Of a stretch of DNA of 64,000 bases, positions 46,112 to 54,675 are shown one piece after another. The stretch spans positions 62,001 to 126,000 of the forward strand of contig NZ_JAFMPW010000007.1 of NCBI RefSeq assembly GCF_026126425.1. The letters are read 5' to 3'. The position numbers and the translations under genes are program-made. The DNA comes from Muriicola sp. Z0-33. Lineage in GTDB: Bacteria; Bacteroidota; Bacteroidia; Flavobacteriales; Flavobacteriaceae. Numbering within the stretch: position 1 is the first letter of the stretch; each line of letters opens with the position of its first letter. The notes below the pieces were generated by a model, which was not told where the DNA came from, did not search any database, and saw only the letters and a list, made by a program, of their open reading frames with translations.

Positions 46112-47788
46112 TTATTTTAGTTGGCGCAGCTGATAAATTTTCCCGTCTGCTTTTGTGAAAAAGTAAATATTACCTGTACAGTCTTGTCCCAGCCGGAGAT
46201 CTACCCGATTACTATTGGTTAAAGCCCTGAAATCTGTTATAGAATCATTATTGGCAATTCTTATTTTCTGCAAAGATGGCTTCCCGTCTTTCTTTAAATT
46301 AGAAATATATACCCAGCCGGCCGGGATATCGCCAAAGATATAATTGCGTTCTGAAGAGTTTTCAATAAAATGCCCCCCACTAATAGCAGCGCCATCAGTA
46401 TGGTCGTATTCTATGGCCGCATAACTGACAGCTGCTTCATGGTCATTTTCCGGAAGCGGAAATACATTATTGAGATTTCCATAGGTGTCTAGCTCAAATG
46501 ACCCTTCTCTTAAGGGCCATCCGTAAAATTTACCAGCTTCCACAAGGTTGATCTCCTCTATTTGTGTATGACCAATGTCTGTGGCATAAAGGGTCCCATC
46601 TTTGTCCCAGGCGAACCTGTTAGGATTTCTAAAGCCATATGCCCACAACTCTTGTGCCTTATGTTCCTGGCCCGCAAATGGATTACTGCTGGGGATGCCG
46701 TAGGCCGAAGCATTGTTAGCTGATTTACCAGGATCTATTCTTAGTATACTGCTCCATACCCCTTTTCCCTTATGATCTGAGATGGCCACATGGCCATTTT
46801 GTACTGAGGCTCCATCTCCCAGACCTATATAAAGCATTCCATAATCGTCATCTCCCGGAGTAGCTACAGGATTAAAAGCAATCTCCTGCATACCATGAAT
46901 GGTTCCAAAGAAATCTACCCTTAATAATTCCCTGGATGTACCAGCAAAGGTAGCGGCCTGCGGATTTCCTGCCTTCCATTCCTTTACAACCCATTGTAAT
47001 GAAGTTTCAATACTATCCGCGATAGCAAAATTTGCCGGTTTAGCTCTCGCCGGCTCGGAATGTGTGGTGTAGAAAAGTCCATTTTCATCAAAACTGGGAT
47101 GAAATGCAAAACTTCCAAAACCAGTAGCAAGCCCTGGCTGGGATAAAAAGTTTTCTTCAAATTCGTTTATCCTGAAATACAACTGAGGTTTCCGGTTTAC
47201 CAATTCGTATAATGCACCCCTGAGGTCATTAATAAAGAGGCGGCCAGACCTTCCTCCACATTCCATTTTATTAATTCTGGCCAGGGGGGGCTGTTCGGCT
47301 GAAGCCGGAATTTGGGTAACAAACTCCAAATGGGCCACTGCTTCAGAAAACTTCAGGCTATCTTTTATTGGATCTGTCAATGGTAACCTGTTACTGCTCA
47401 TCTTTGGAACATTTGTCTTCACCGAGTGCATAAAGCTTATAATATCATCAATTTCCGAGCTTTTGAGATTTCCAAAACCGGGCATAAGCACCGGATACCT
47501 TTCTGTAAGTTGCAGCGTGCGCTCATCCTTTTCGGCCAGGAGTTGAGACGGGTTTGTTATATGGGCTTTTATCCAATCTGTAGGCACTTTTCTGGTAAGG
47601 CCATTTAAATTTGGACCCATTCCATCCTGAAGAAAATTATGACATGAACTGCAATTATTCTTAAATAATAACTGTCCGTTTTCAATATTCGCTGCTGTGG
47701 TTTTTATATCAGCGCCAAAGGCATCCTTAGTATTGGATTTACAGCTAAAAATTAAGAGAAAAAAACTGAGGACTAATATGTATTTCAT
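46112..47788 (-). CDS. Cytochrome c / PQQ-type sugar dehydrogenase fusion lipoprotein
   Basis: The 558-residue protein has a lipoprotein signal (LIFSC, Cys16), a class I cytochrome c domain with haem site CSSCH (46-50) and a likely axial Met in YPVLMPGFG. A six-bladed propeller of the glucose/sorbosone dehydrogenase family follows (PGLATGFGSFAFHPSF, NGLFYTTHSEPARAK, GDGASVQNGHVA, FRNPNRFAWDKDG, WPLREGSF). It would oxidise a sugar or alcohol in the periplasm and pass electrons to the haem. The substrate is unknown. I chose the ATG at 47788; the TTG at 47797 is in frame. It is divergent from the Nramp relative. Confidence 0.85.
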   Translation of the reverse strand: MKYILVLSFFLLIFSCKSNTKDAFGADIKTTAANIENGQLLFKNNCSSCHNFLQDGMGPNLNGLTRKVPTDWIKAHITNPSQLLAEKDERTLQLTERYPVLMPGFGNLKSSEIDDIISFMHSVKTNVPKMSSNRLPLTDPIKDSLKFSEAVAHLEFVTQIPASAEQPPLARINKMECGGRSGRLFINDLRGALYELVNRKPQLYFRINEFEENFLSQPGLATGFGSFAFHPSFDENGLFYTTHSEPARAKPANFAIADSIETSLQWVVKEWKAGNPQAATFAGTSRELLRVDFFGTIHGMQEIAFNPVATPGDDDYGMLYIGLGDGASVQNGHVAISDHKGKGVWSSILRIDPGKSANNASAYGIPSSNPFAGQEHKAQELWAYGFRNPNRFAWDKDGTLYATDIGHTQIEEINLVEAGKFYGWPLREGSFELDTYGNLNNVFPLPENDHEAAVSYAAIEYDHTDGAAISGGHFIENSSERNYIFGDIPAGWVYISNLKKDGKPSLQKIRIANNDSITDFRALTNSNRVDLRLGQDCTGNIYFFTKADGKIYQLRQLK

Positions 47789-47858
47789 TGCGAACAATAT
47801 TAATACTTTTTTTTTATTGCCCGCTGGTGATATTAATTTAGGAATGGTTTAATAATTG

Positions 47859-49229
47859 ATGAGCGCAGCAATTATTATAAATAAGGTTTTTGCTAAATTA
47901 GGGCATTCGGTAAGAGCAGCCTTAGACACTATAAATAATCCTCATATTAAGATAATGGACCAATCTTTTCAAAATAAATCAATTTTCAAGCGGATTATTG
48001 CTCTGATATTGGCCTTCGGTCCGGGAATCTTTGCCATCGGATATACCATAGGTACCGGGAGTGTGACATCAATGATCGTAGCGGGCAGCACCTATGGCAT
48101 GCAGTTACTGTGGGTGCTTTTATTAAGTTGTGCCTTTTCTGGTATCCTCATGTACGTTTATGGCAATTATGCATTGCTATCCGGGGAAACGGCTTTATTC
48201 GCATTCAGGAAACATATAAAATGGGGAAAAGTAATAGCAATTCTGATAATTATTGGGATTTCTTTTGGTCAATGGAATTCCTTGATGGGAATTATGGGAC
48301 TCTCTTCCAATATCATTTATGAAATCTTTGCGATTTACTTCCCCGAGATTGCCCAATACAAATATGAAGTCGTAATAGCAATAGCTGTAGTGGTTACTGC
48401 AATTTTTTATGCACTTCTATTGGTGGGGAAGTATAGCTTTTTTGAGAAGATCCTGGTCATTTTTGTAACCATAATGGGCCTTTCGTTCCTAATATCCCTC
48501 TTCATTGTTTACCCCTTACCCTCTGAAGTAATAAGTGGACTCATTCCTTCCATTCCAAAGGTTGAGGGAGGCATGATGCTGGTGGTAGCCTTTGTAGGTA
48601 CAACCATGGCTGCAGCTACCTTTTTGTCTCGTCCACTTTTTGTAAAGGGCAAAGGCTGGACAATAGAGAATCTGAAACAGCAAAAGAAGGATGCCATTAT
48701 AGCAGCAATATTGGTATTCGCGATCAGTGCTGCGGTTATGGCCGTGGCCAGCGGAGCATTATTTCACCAGGGAAAACCGGTTACAGAGGTCCTGGATATG
48801 GTAAATACCCTTGAGCCCGTGGCCGGGAGATTTGCGCTGACATTGTTCTTTTTTGGCACCTTGAGTGCCGGATTATCTTCAATTTTTCCAATATTACTAA
48901 TAGCTCCAATTTTAATTGCAGATTATCAATCCGGGAAGCTGGATACCAATTCCAGGCAATTCAGGATCATAACGGCTTTTGCCTGTTTGTTTGCATTAAT
49001 TGTTCCTGTATTTGGTTCAAATCCGGTAGAGATGCAGATTGTTTCCCAAATATTCAATGTATTTGTGCTGCCGCTTGTGATTGTAGGTATTATGCTTTTG
49101 ATTAATAATAAAAGCCTGATGAAGGGACACAAAACAAGCATCTGGATAAATCTTGGGCTACTACTTGCCTTTCTGTTCTCTTGTATCATTTCATACAATG
49201 GGGTTTTGGCTCTGGATAATTACTTCTAA
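47859..49229 (+). CDS. Divergent Nramp-family transporter without canonical metal site
   Basis: The 456-residue protein has about eleven membrane helices and the Nramp layout (LAFGPGIFAIGYTIGTGSVTS in helix 1, split). The canonical DPGN of helix 1 is replaced by IGTG (about 64-67), and the MPH of helix 6 is replaced by AAA in VGTTMAAATFLSRP (about 248-261). These are the residues that bind Mn2+/Fe2+ in MntH, so ordinary manganese transport is doubtful. The start could instead be the ATG at 47955, 32 codons later, which gives a shorter N-terminus more usual for the family. It is divergent from the sugar dehydrogenase. Confidence 0.78.
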   Translation: MSAAIIINKVFAKLGHSVRAALDTINNPHIKIMDQSFQNKSIFKRIIALILAFGPGIFAIGYTIGTGSVTSMIVAGSTYGMQLLWVLLLSCAFSGILMYVYGNYALLSGETALFAFRKHIKWGKVIAILIIIGISFGQWNSLMGIMGLSSNIIYEIFAIYFPEIAQYKYEVVIAIAVVVTAIFYALLLVGKYSFFEKILVIFVTIMGLSFLISLFIVYPLPSEVISGLIPSIPKVEGGMMLVVAFVGTTMAAATFLSRPLFVKGKGWTIENLKQQKKDAIIAAILVFAISAAVMAVASGALFHQGKPVTEVLDMVNTLEPVAGRFALTLFFFGTLSAGLSSIFPILLIAPILIADYQSGKLDTNSRQFRIITAFACLFALIVPVFGSNPVEMQIVSQIFNVFVLPLVIVGIMLLINNKSLMKGHKTSIWINLGLLLAFLFSCIISYNGVLALDNYF

Positions 49230-49312
49230 TCCTACGTGTTCTATCGTTCGATAAAACGCAATTCCCGGAAATGTTTAAAAATTAATAGGCTTTATTTAAG
49301 TAGGCTATTCAG

Positions 49313-49320
49313 TATCTTTG
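49313..49320 (+). promoter_or_regulatory. -7 box of queE, abutting the start codon
   Basis: TATCTTTG fits TAnnTTTG and ends four bases before the ATG at 49325. The predicted transcription start is near 49323, so the mRNA would have almost no leader. Confidence 0.5.
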
Positions 49321-49324
49321 CAAA

Positions 49325-49957
49325 ATGTTGAAAGATGAGGTATTAGATTTGGTAAACAAGGGGCTGATGTTGCCTTTGATGGAAGAGTTTTACACCATTC
49401 AGGGCGAGGGGTTTCACAAAGGGACAGCGGCTTATTTTATCAGGATTGGTGGCTGCGATGTGGGTTGCCATTGGTGTGATGTAAAGGAAAGCTGGAATGC
49501 CGACACTCATCCCCCCACTGCAATTGAAAGCATCGTTGAGAATGCCGCAACCTATTCGGATACAATTGTCATTACCGGGGGAGAACCCCTTACATGGGAT
49601 ATGGGACCATTAACATCTGCCTTAAAAAGTAAAAACTTACAAATACATATAGAGACTTCAGGAGCCTACCCACTGACCGGTAACTGGGACTGGATCTGTT
49701 TGTCTCCTAAGAAAAATAAACTGCCAGAGACTGAAATTTATGAGAGGGCTCATGAGTTGAAGGTGATTGTTTATAACAAACACGATCTGATTTTTGCCGA
49801 GGAGCAGGCTGCGAAGGTAAATGAAGATTGTATCCTCTATTTACAACCAGAATGGAGTGTAAGAGATAAAGTAACGCCTTTGATTGTAGACTATGTAATG
49901 GCGCATCCCAAATGGAAGGTTTCCCTCCAAACCCATAAATACCTTAATATACCCTAG
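49325..49957 (+). CDS. queE: 7-carboxy-7-deazaguanine synthase
   Basis: The 210-residue radical-SAM enzyme makes the 7-deazaguanine ring of queuosine. The short GFHKG insertion region FYTIQGEGFHKGTAAYFIR is followed by the 4Fe-4S motif GCDVGCHWCD with the C-x3-C-x2-C spacing (about 43-51), then TGGEPLTWD (about 84-92) and ETSGAYPL. Length and motifs match the compact QueE of Bacteroidota. No other que gene lies in the window. The heptamer tract begins three bases after the stop. Confidence 0.95.
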   Translation: MLKDEVLDLVNKGLMLPLMEEFYTIQGEGFHKGTAAYFIRIGGCDVGCHWCDVKESWNADTHPPTAIESIVENAATYSDTIVITGGEPLTWDMGPLTSALKSKNLQIHIETSGAYPLTGNWDWICLSPKKNKLPETEIYERAHELKVIVYNKHDLIFAEEQAAKVNEDCILYLQPEWSVRDKVTPLIVDYVMAHPKWKVSLQTHKYLNIP

Positions 49958-49960
49958 GGA

Positions 49961-50270
49961 ACAGTAAACAGTAAACAGTAAACAGTAAACAGGGAACAGT
50001 AAACAGTAAACACGAGATCTTTTTTGATTATCCTGTGGATGATTGAAAAAGGCTGCGAGATGATGCGGCTGGATAAAGTAATCAGTAAACAGTAAACAGT
50101 AAACAGTAAACAGTAAACAGTAAACACGAGATCTTTTTTGATTATCCTGTGGATGATTGAAAAAGGCTGCGAGATGATGCGGCTGGATAAAGTAATCAGT
50201 GATCAGTGAGCGGTAAACATTAAACAGTAAACAGTGAACAGTAAACTGTGATCAGTAAGCAGTTAGTAAT
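49961..50270. repeat. Heptanucleotide ACAGTAA repeat tract with 114-bp tandem duplication
   Basis: This fills the 340-base gap between queE and the metzincin gene. ACAGTAA is repeated seven times with one variant (49961-50009), then five times (50089-50123), then in degraded form to about 50270. Between them a 76-base unit (CACGAGATC ... ATCAGT) occurs twice without change, at 50011-50086 and 50125-50200, offset 114 bases. The spacers do not vary as a CRISPR would. No gene is visible in it. Confidence 0.9.
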
Positions 50271-50297
50271 TTTCCCCTGTCCACTTTTACTTTTCAC

Positions 50298-51098
50298 CTA
50301 TTTCCCTCCGTTATTTTGGAGGTCTAAGATACATTCGGCATCCAGGCTGGGAGTAGCTGCAATCCCTTTAGAAGTTCTACTTTCTAACATGCTCATCATT
50401 CCGCCGCCAAACTGCAATTCTGCCCTCATCAAACAACCTGCTACATCACAATGGTTTCCTGCATCAGGATCTTCATGAGGATTAACCTCGGGGGTACCCA
50501 GGTCTACCAATCCGAACAGATGGCCAAATTCGTGATTTAAAGTAGCTGTTTCAACATCCGCATTGGTTATAAGCCCACTCTGATTGGCGAGTTGCCTTAC
50601 CGTACTTTCATATATAATCATTGAAGTATTTCTGTAAACTGCACCTAAAGTTACCAGCCCTTCATCCAAGTCATCATCCACAGAAGGGGCATCGGCAAAA
50701 TAAATATAGATGGCCAAAGTTTCACCATCGTTGTATAAGGTTCTGTTTTCATCTTCAATCTGAGCAATTTCTGTCAGTGTTAGATCTTCTTCATTTGGGG
50801 AAGCAACTTCCCTGTAAATTACTTCTATATCCTCTTTGAACGTTCTTTCATTAAGGAAGGTCATGAAATCGTTCATTGCCTGTTGAGTAGGCTGAAATCC
50901 TGCAACATGGACCACCTCTATTTCCATACGGGTAAAATTATCATTAGAGAGGATATCATTGGCAGAATCGCCAGTGGCTTTAAGGTTTGCTGATTTATCA
51001 ATGCCCACAGGTTCCTCCGGACTATCATCAGAGCTTTTGGAGCAATTAAGCACAATTCCTAATAGCAAAACGAGAAATAATAATCTGTAAATTTTCAT
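50298..51098 (-). CDS. Metzincin-type zinc metalloprotease lipoprotein
   Basis: The 266-residue protein has a lipoprotein signal (IVLNC, Cys19), a linker rich in Ser/Asp, and a metzincin catalytic motif HEFGHLFGLVD (189-199), with His189, His193, Asp199 as zinc ligands and Glu190 as base. A Met-turn candidate follows in CDVAGCLMRAEL (217-228), with two Cys that may pair. The Asp third ligand is unlike most HExxHxxGxxH metzincins and resembles snapalysin-type variants. Probably a cell-surface protease of narrow or unknown range. Confidence 0.8.
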   Translation of the reverse strand: MKIYRLLFLVLLLGIVLNCSKSSDDSPEEPVGIDKSANLKATGDSANDILSNDNFTRMEIEVVHVAGFQPTQQAMNDFMTFLNERTFKEDIEVIYREVASPNEEDLTLTEIAQIEDENRTLYNDGETLAIYIYFADAPSVDDDLDEGLVTLGAVYRNTSMIIYESTVRQLANQSGLITNADVETATLNHEFGHLFGLVDLGTPEVNPHEDPDAGNHCDVAGCLMRAELQFGGGMMSMLESRTSKGIAATPSLDAECILDLQNNGGK

Positions 51099-51162
51099 AC
51101 AATTTTATTTTTTATGCTAACCTCCGCAAGCTATATTACTAAACGAAGAGATTGGCAATCTA

Positions 51163-51879
51163 TTACTTTCCAAGGCTTAGTCTTGCCAAATAGTCGTAAT
51201 GTTCACCTTCCATTACAAGTTCACAAGACCATCCATGTGCTCTGGTGTGTGCTTTCAACGTATCATAATCCAGGTATAGCCATTGGAAGGGGGCACTACT
51301 GTAGCCTTTGTATTCCATTGTAAAGGTTACTTCACCGTAGTATTGGCCGCTTCTGATAAGCGACTTTGTTTTTTCATATATGTCTTCCTCATCAAACATA
51401 TAAATTATGTCACTCGAATCTAGCAAGACCTGCCCTCCTGGTAACAACAACTGCTTTAATTGTTTTAAAAAAGGATCTAACTTCGACAAACTTTCAGCGA
51501 TTCCTATTCCATTCATCAATAACAATAAAGTATCAAATTTCATTCCATCCAGGCCATAAATAGTGCTGTTCAACGTTTTTTTAAGGCCTCTGAGCTTGCA
51601 TGTGCTTATTGCACCTTCAGAAACGTCTAATCCGGTAACATCTAGCCCTTTTTCTTGTAAATAGAGGGCATGGTTTCCCGCACCGCATCCAATATCCAGC
51701 ACATTACCCTTGCAAAGTTTCAGGGCCTGCTGCTCTATCGCGGGCATTGCCTCAAAATTTCTGAAGAGGTAGGGCAGAGGCATTTTATCCTGCCCCGCCA
51801 CAGTGGAGAAGGTGATAATATCCTCTTTATATTTACCGCTTTGATAATCCAGCAGTGCTTGTCCAAATACATCTCGCAT
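51163..51879 (-). CDS. Class I SAM-dependent methyltransferase
   Basis: The 238-residue protein has motif I VLDIGCGAGNHALYLQEKG (about 56-74), an acidic motif II (VTGLDVSEGAI) and a DGMKFDTLLLLMNGIGI segment (motif IV). The C-terminal part (TMEYKGYSSAPFQWLYLDYDTLKAH, split) is beta-rich. The acceptor cannot be named. I chose the ATG at 51879; an in-frame TTG at 51921 would add 14 residues encoded by a palindrome and looks less natural. It is divergent from the YkgJ gene. Confidence 0.82.
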   Translation of the reverse strand: MRDVFGQALLDYQSGKYKEDIITFSTVAGQDKMPLPYLFRNFEAMPAIEQQALKLCKGNVLDIGCGAGNHALYLQEKGLDVTGLDVSEGAISTCKLRGLKKTLNSTIYGLDGMKFDTLLLLMNGIGIAESLSKLDPFLKQLKQLLLPGGQVLLDSSDIIYMFDEEDIYEKTKSLIRSGQYYGEVTFTMEYKGYSSAPFQWLYLDYDTLKAHTRAHGWSCELVMEGEHYDYLARLSLGK

Positions 51880-51895
51880 TATTAATTTGTACTTT

Positions 51896-51911
51896 ACCCA
51901 CAAATGTGGGT
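51896..51911. promoter_or_regulatory. Palindrome between methyltransferase and YkgJ genes
   Basis: ACCCACA-AA-TGTGGGT (16 bp, perfect 7-bp arms) lies in the 95-base divergent gap, 16 bases before the methyltransferase ATG and 63 before the ykgJ ATG. It may be an operator for either gene, or a leader hairpin. Confidence 0.4.
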
Positions 51912-51974
51912 TATTTGACAAACATATAAAAACGATTTCCGGAAATCACCCTATTGCCAATTATTGAATAGTAC

Positions 51975-52475
51975 ATGGACCAAATTTTAAGGGACCTGCC
52001 TAACAGCGCCCGTGAGAAACACAAGGAGAATAAAAAGTTCTTCGCCCGGCTAAGAAAAAGACCACCCAAAGATCTGGATAGGACAATGCAGTCTTTGCAC
52101 AATGAGGAATTTGAGCAGACAGATTGCCTTAAGTGCGCTAATTGCTGTAAAACTACCGGTCCCTTGTTCACCAATATTGACATCGAAAGAATCTCAAAGT
52201 ATTTGAGAATGAAACCCAGTCTGTTTATTGAGCGCTATCTAAAGGTTGATGAAGAAAATGACTTTGTGCTGAAGCAGGTCCCCTGCACTTTTTTAGGAGC
52301 AGATAATTATTGCTCAATTTACGATGTCAGGCCCAAGGCTTGCCGCGAATTCCCACATACTAATCGCAAAAAGTTCCAGCAGATCAGCCATCTTACCCTT
52401 AAAAATGTTGCTATCTGCCCCGCAGCCTTTAATATTGTTGAAAAAATGAAGCAATCAATAAACAATAAACAATAA
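51975..52475 (+). CDS. YkgJ-family cysteine-cluster protein
   Basis: The 166-residue protein belongs to the UPF0153/YkgJ group. It has CLKCANCCKTTGP (about 53-65), a lone Cys in VPCTFLGADNYCSIYDVRPKAC (split, about 99-120), and a later CP. The cysteines suggest an Fe-S cluster or zinc site; no activity is established. Its last codons lie inside the heptanucleotide repeat that follows, so the C-terminus (SINNKQ) is encoded by repeat units and may vary between strains. Confidence 0.85.
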   Translation: MDQILRDLPNSAREKHKENKKFFARLRKRPPKDLDRTMQSLHNEEFEQTDCLKCANCCKTTGPLFTNIDIERISKYLRMKPSLFIERYLKVDEENDFVLKQVPCTFLGADNYCSIYDVRPKACREFPHTNRKKFQQISHLTLKNVAICPAAFNIVEKMKQSINNKQ

Positions 52476-52525
52476 GCAATAAACAATAAGCAATAAACAA
52501 TAAACAATAAGCAATTAACAATAAC
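52456..52525. repeat. Heptanucleotide CAATAAA repeat tract
   Basis: Ten consecutive units of CAATAAA/CAATAAG (the last two degraded) run from 52456 to 52525. The ykgJ stop TAA (52473-52475) falls in unit 3. Just downstream, GTTTATTGATT (52541-52551) is the complement of AATCAATAAAC at the tract start, allowing a hairpin. The unit differs by one base from the ACAGTAA unit of the other tract when rotated (ACAATAA). Confidence 0.85.
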
Positions 52526-52574
52526 TGCCCACTCTCCACTGTTTATTGATTATTGAAATAGTTATCTTTAAACC

Positions 52575-53414
52575 ATGGAAGCAATTCTTAATTATTTTGA
52601 AACCATACCGTCTGCCCACAGGAGTATTATACTGGTTTCAGGTCTGACCTTTTTCTGGTTGCTGGAAGGGGCGGTGCCATTGTTCAGATTTAAGTATAAG
52701 AAATGGAGACATGCCGTTCCCAATATATTTTTTACGTTAACTACTATTGTTATCAATTTTGCGCTTGCTTTTTTGTTTTTGATGACAAGCGATTGGGTAA
52801 CTGCCAATGATTTCGGGATAATAAATTGGTTGCCTCAAATGCCACTGTGGGCCTACATCATTCTGGGTGTATTGCTGCTAGATTTTTTTGGGGCTTATTT
52901 ATCACATTATGTAGAACATCAGGTGAAACCCCTGTGGATGATCCATCTTGTACATCATACAGATCATGAAGTAGATACTACCACTGCTAACAGGCACCAT
53001 CCCCTGGAAAGTGTTATCAGGTTCTCCTTTACGCTGTTAGGGATCTTTTTAGTGGGCGCACCAGTAGGCATTGTCATGTTATATCAATCCCTGTCCATTG
53101 TTGCAACCCAGTTCAGTCATGCTAATATCAAATTACCTTCAAAAATAGATGAGCTGATCAGCTGGGTAATCGTGTCTCCTGATATGCACAAGGTACACCA
53201 TCATTATATGTTGCCTTATACCGATTCTAATTATGGAAATATATTTTCAATCTGGGATCGGCTGTTTGGCACTTTTATGAAGTTAGACAGGGAAGCTATC
53301 GTCTACGGTGTGGATACCTTTCCGGACAGAGAAGAAAACGGCAGCGTAATTGGCTTGCTAAAACAACCCTTTCATAAATACAGAAGACCTACAAGTATCA
53401 AAAGAGAAGAATAA
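52575..53414 (+). CDS. Sterol desaturase / fatty acid hydroxylase family enzyme
   Basis: The 279-residue membrane enzyme has three to four hydrophobic helices and the eight-His di-iron pattern: HYVEH (about 114-118), HLVHHTD (about 127-133), NRHH (about 141-144) and KVHHHY (about 200-205). Members add hydroxyl groups or double bonds to lipids using O2. Sterols are unlikely in this phylum, so a fatty acyl or carotenoid-like substrate is more probable. A -7-like box TATCTTTA (52563-52570) lies five bases before the ATG. It is convergent with the NamZ-like gene. Confidence 0.88.
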   Translation: MEAILNYFETIPSAHRSIILVSGLTFFWLLEGAVPLFRFKYKKWRHAVPNIFFTLTTIVINFALAFLFLMTSDWVTANDFGIINWLPQMPLWAYIILGVLLLDFFGAYLSHYVEHQVKPLWMIHLVHHTDHEVDTTTANRHHPLESVIRFSFTLLGIFLVGAPVGIVMLYQSLSIVATQFSHANIKLPSKIDELISWVIVSPDMHKVHHHYMLPYTDSNYGNIFSIWDRLFGTFMKLDREAIVYGVDTFPDREENGSVIGLLKQPFHKYRRPTSIKREE

Positions 53415-53418
53415 AACT

Positions 53419-54672
53419 TCATTTGTAAATCAGATAGGGCTCCCTTATTTTCTTAAAACGATCCAGGTCTGCTTCCCAGGATTTTCTAATCTCATCTTCG
53501 GAAAAACCTGCTTCAATCTGCTCTTGCAATGAGGCTGTTCCAGCATGTTTTGTAAATCCGGAGGTATTAAAAAATTTTGTTTTGTCATTACAGTTTTGAT
53601 AGGCATCAAGAATATGTTTTAATGCCACTTGATGCATTCGGCCCGATTTGGATAAATCTGTTCCATAACAAACTTCCCTTTTGTGCTTTGGGTTTTTTGA
53701 TCCGAAATTTGGGACAGGGGTATATTGAAAATCGTATTTTAATGTGTCTAGAAATGGAGCGCCATAACGTTGAAACTGATATTCCGTGCCCCTTCCCGCA
53801 TTAACATTGGTCCCTTCAAAAAGTCCCAACCCGGGATAGAGTGTAATAGCGGTGTCATTAGGGAGGTTCGGAGAAGGCCTGATGGGCAAACTGTATGCCG
53901 ACTGATGGGTGTAATTTTGCAGTGAAATAATATTTAAAGCCACCTTTCTTTCATTCTCTAACCAACCCTCCTCGTTAATCATGTTGGCATATTCCCCAAT
54001 GGTCATGCCGTAAACCAGAGGAATTGGGGTCATTCCCAAAAATCCGGTATGTGCTTCTTCCATAGTTGGCCCATCAATATAGTGGCCGTTCGGGTTGGGC
54101 CGATCTAATACAACTAACCCTATGCCTTTTTCTGCGCAGGCTTCCATTACCAATTGCAGTGTGGCGATATAGGTATAAAACCGAACCCCAACATCCTGTA
54201 TGTCAAAGATCACAAGATCTAATCCGTCTAACTGCTCCTGGGAGGGTTTGCGATTTTTCCCATACAATGATATTATTGGAAGTCCTGTTTTGGTGTCTGT
54301 ACCATCTTTTACATGTTCCCCGGCATCTGCTTTACCCCGGAATCCGTGTTCTGGTGCAAAAACTTTTTTAATATCTACCTTCAGGGAGCGTAAAGAATCT
54401 ACCAAATGGGTATACCCATAGGTGTTTTCTTCTGAAGTTTTAAAAATAACACTGGTCTGATTGGCCACTATTCCAACGGTCTTGTCCTTTAACATGGGGA
54501 GATATTCAGAAAGGCGGTTAGCCCCGACAACTATAGCTCCATCTTGCTGGTTAACACTGGTTACTTCGTTTGAGCGGGTAAAATGAGCGGAGTTCTTCTC
54601 CTGGTTTCCGCAAGCAGAAAGTATCAAAAGCCACAATAATACTGTATTTTTGATACCGGATAAAAATGCCAT
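53419..54672 (-). CDS. namZ: NamZ-like exo-beta-N-acetylmuramidase (DUF1343) lipoprotein
   Basis: The 417-residue protein has a lipoprotein signal (LILSAC, lipid Cys) and the DUF1343 architecture: VGIVANQTSV (about 67-76), KKVFAPEHGFRGKADAGE (about 106-123), LVIFDIQDVGVRFYTYIATL, LDRPNPNGHYIDGP and FEGTNVNAGRGTEYQF. NamZ of Bacillus removes non-reducing MurNAc from peptidoglycan fragments; similar activity in cell wall recycling is inferred. I chose the ATG at 54672. This start is only three bases from the start of the divergent permease gene. Confidence 0.85.
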   Translation of the reverse strand: MAFLSGIKNTVLLWLLILSACGNQEKNSAHFTRSNEVTSVNQQDGAIVVGANRLSEYLPMLKDKTVGIVANQTSVIFKTSEENTYGYTHLVDSLRSLKVDIKKVFAPEHGFRGKADAGEHVKDGTDTKTGLPIISLYGKNRKPSQEQLDGLDLVIFDIQDVGVRFYTYIATLQLVMEACAEKGIGLVVLDRPNPNGHYIDGPTMEEAHTGFLGMTPIPLVYGMTIGEYANMINEEGWLENERKVALNIISLQNYTHQSAYSLPIRPSPNLPNDTAITLYPGLGLFEGTNVNAGRGTEYQFQRYGAPFLDTLKYDFQYTPVPNFGSKNPKHKREVCYGTDLSKSGRMHQVALKHILDAYQNCNDKTKFFNTSGFTKHAGTASLQEQIEAGFSEDEIRKSWEADLDRFKKIREPYLIYK

Positions 54673-54675
54673 CAA

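Noticed and set aside
49961-50200. CRISPR-like look of repeated short units with spacers
   Set aside because: The units are 7 bases long and contiguous, the only spacer is one 76-base unit copied exactly, and no cas gene is near. This is a simple tandem repeat, not CRISPR.
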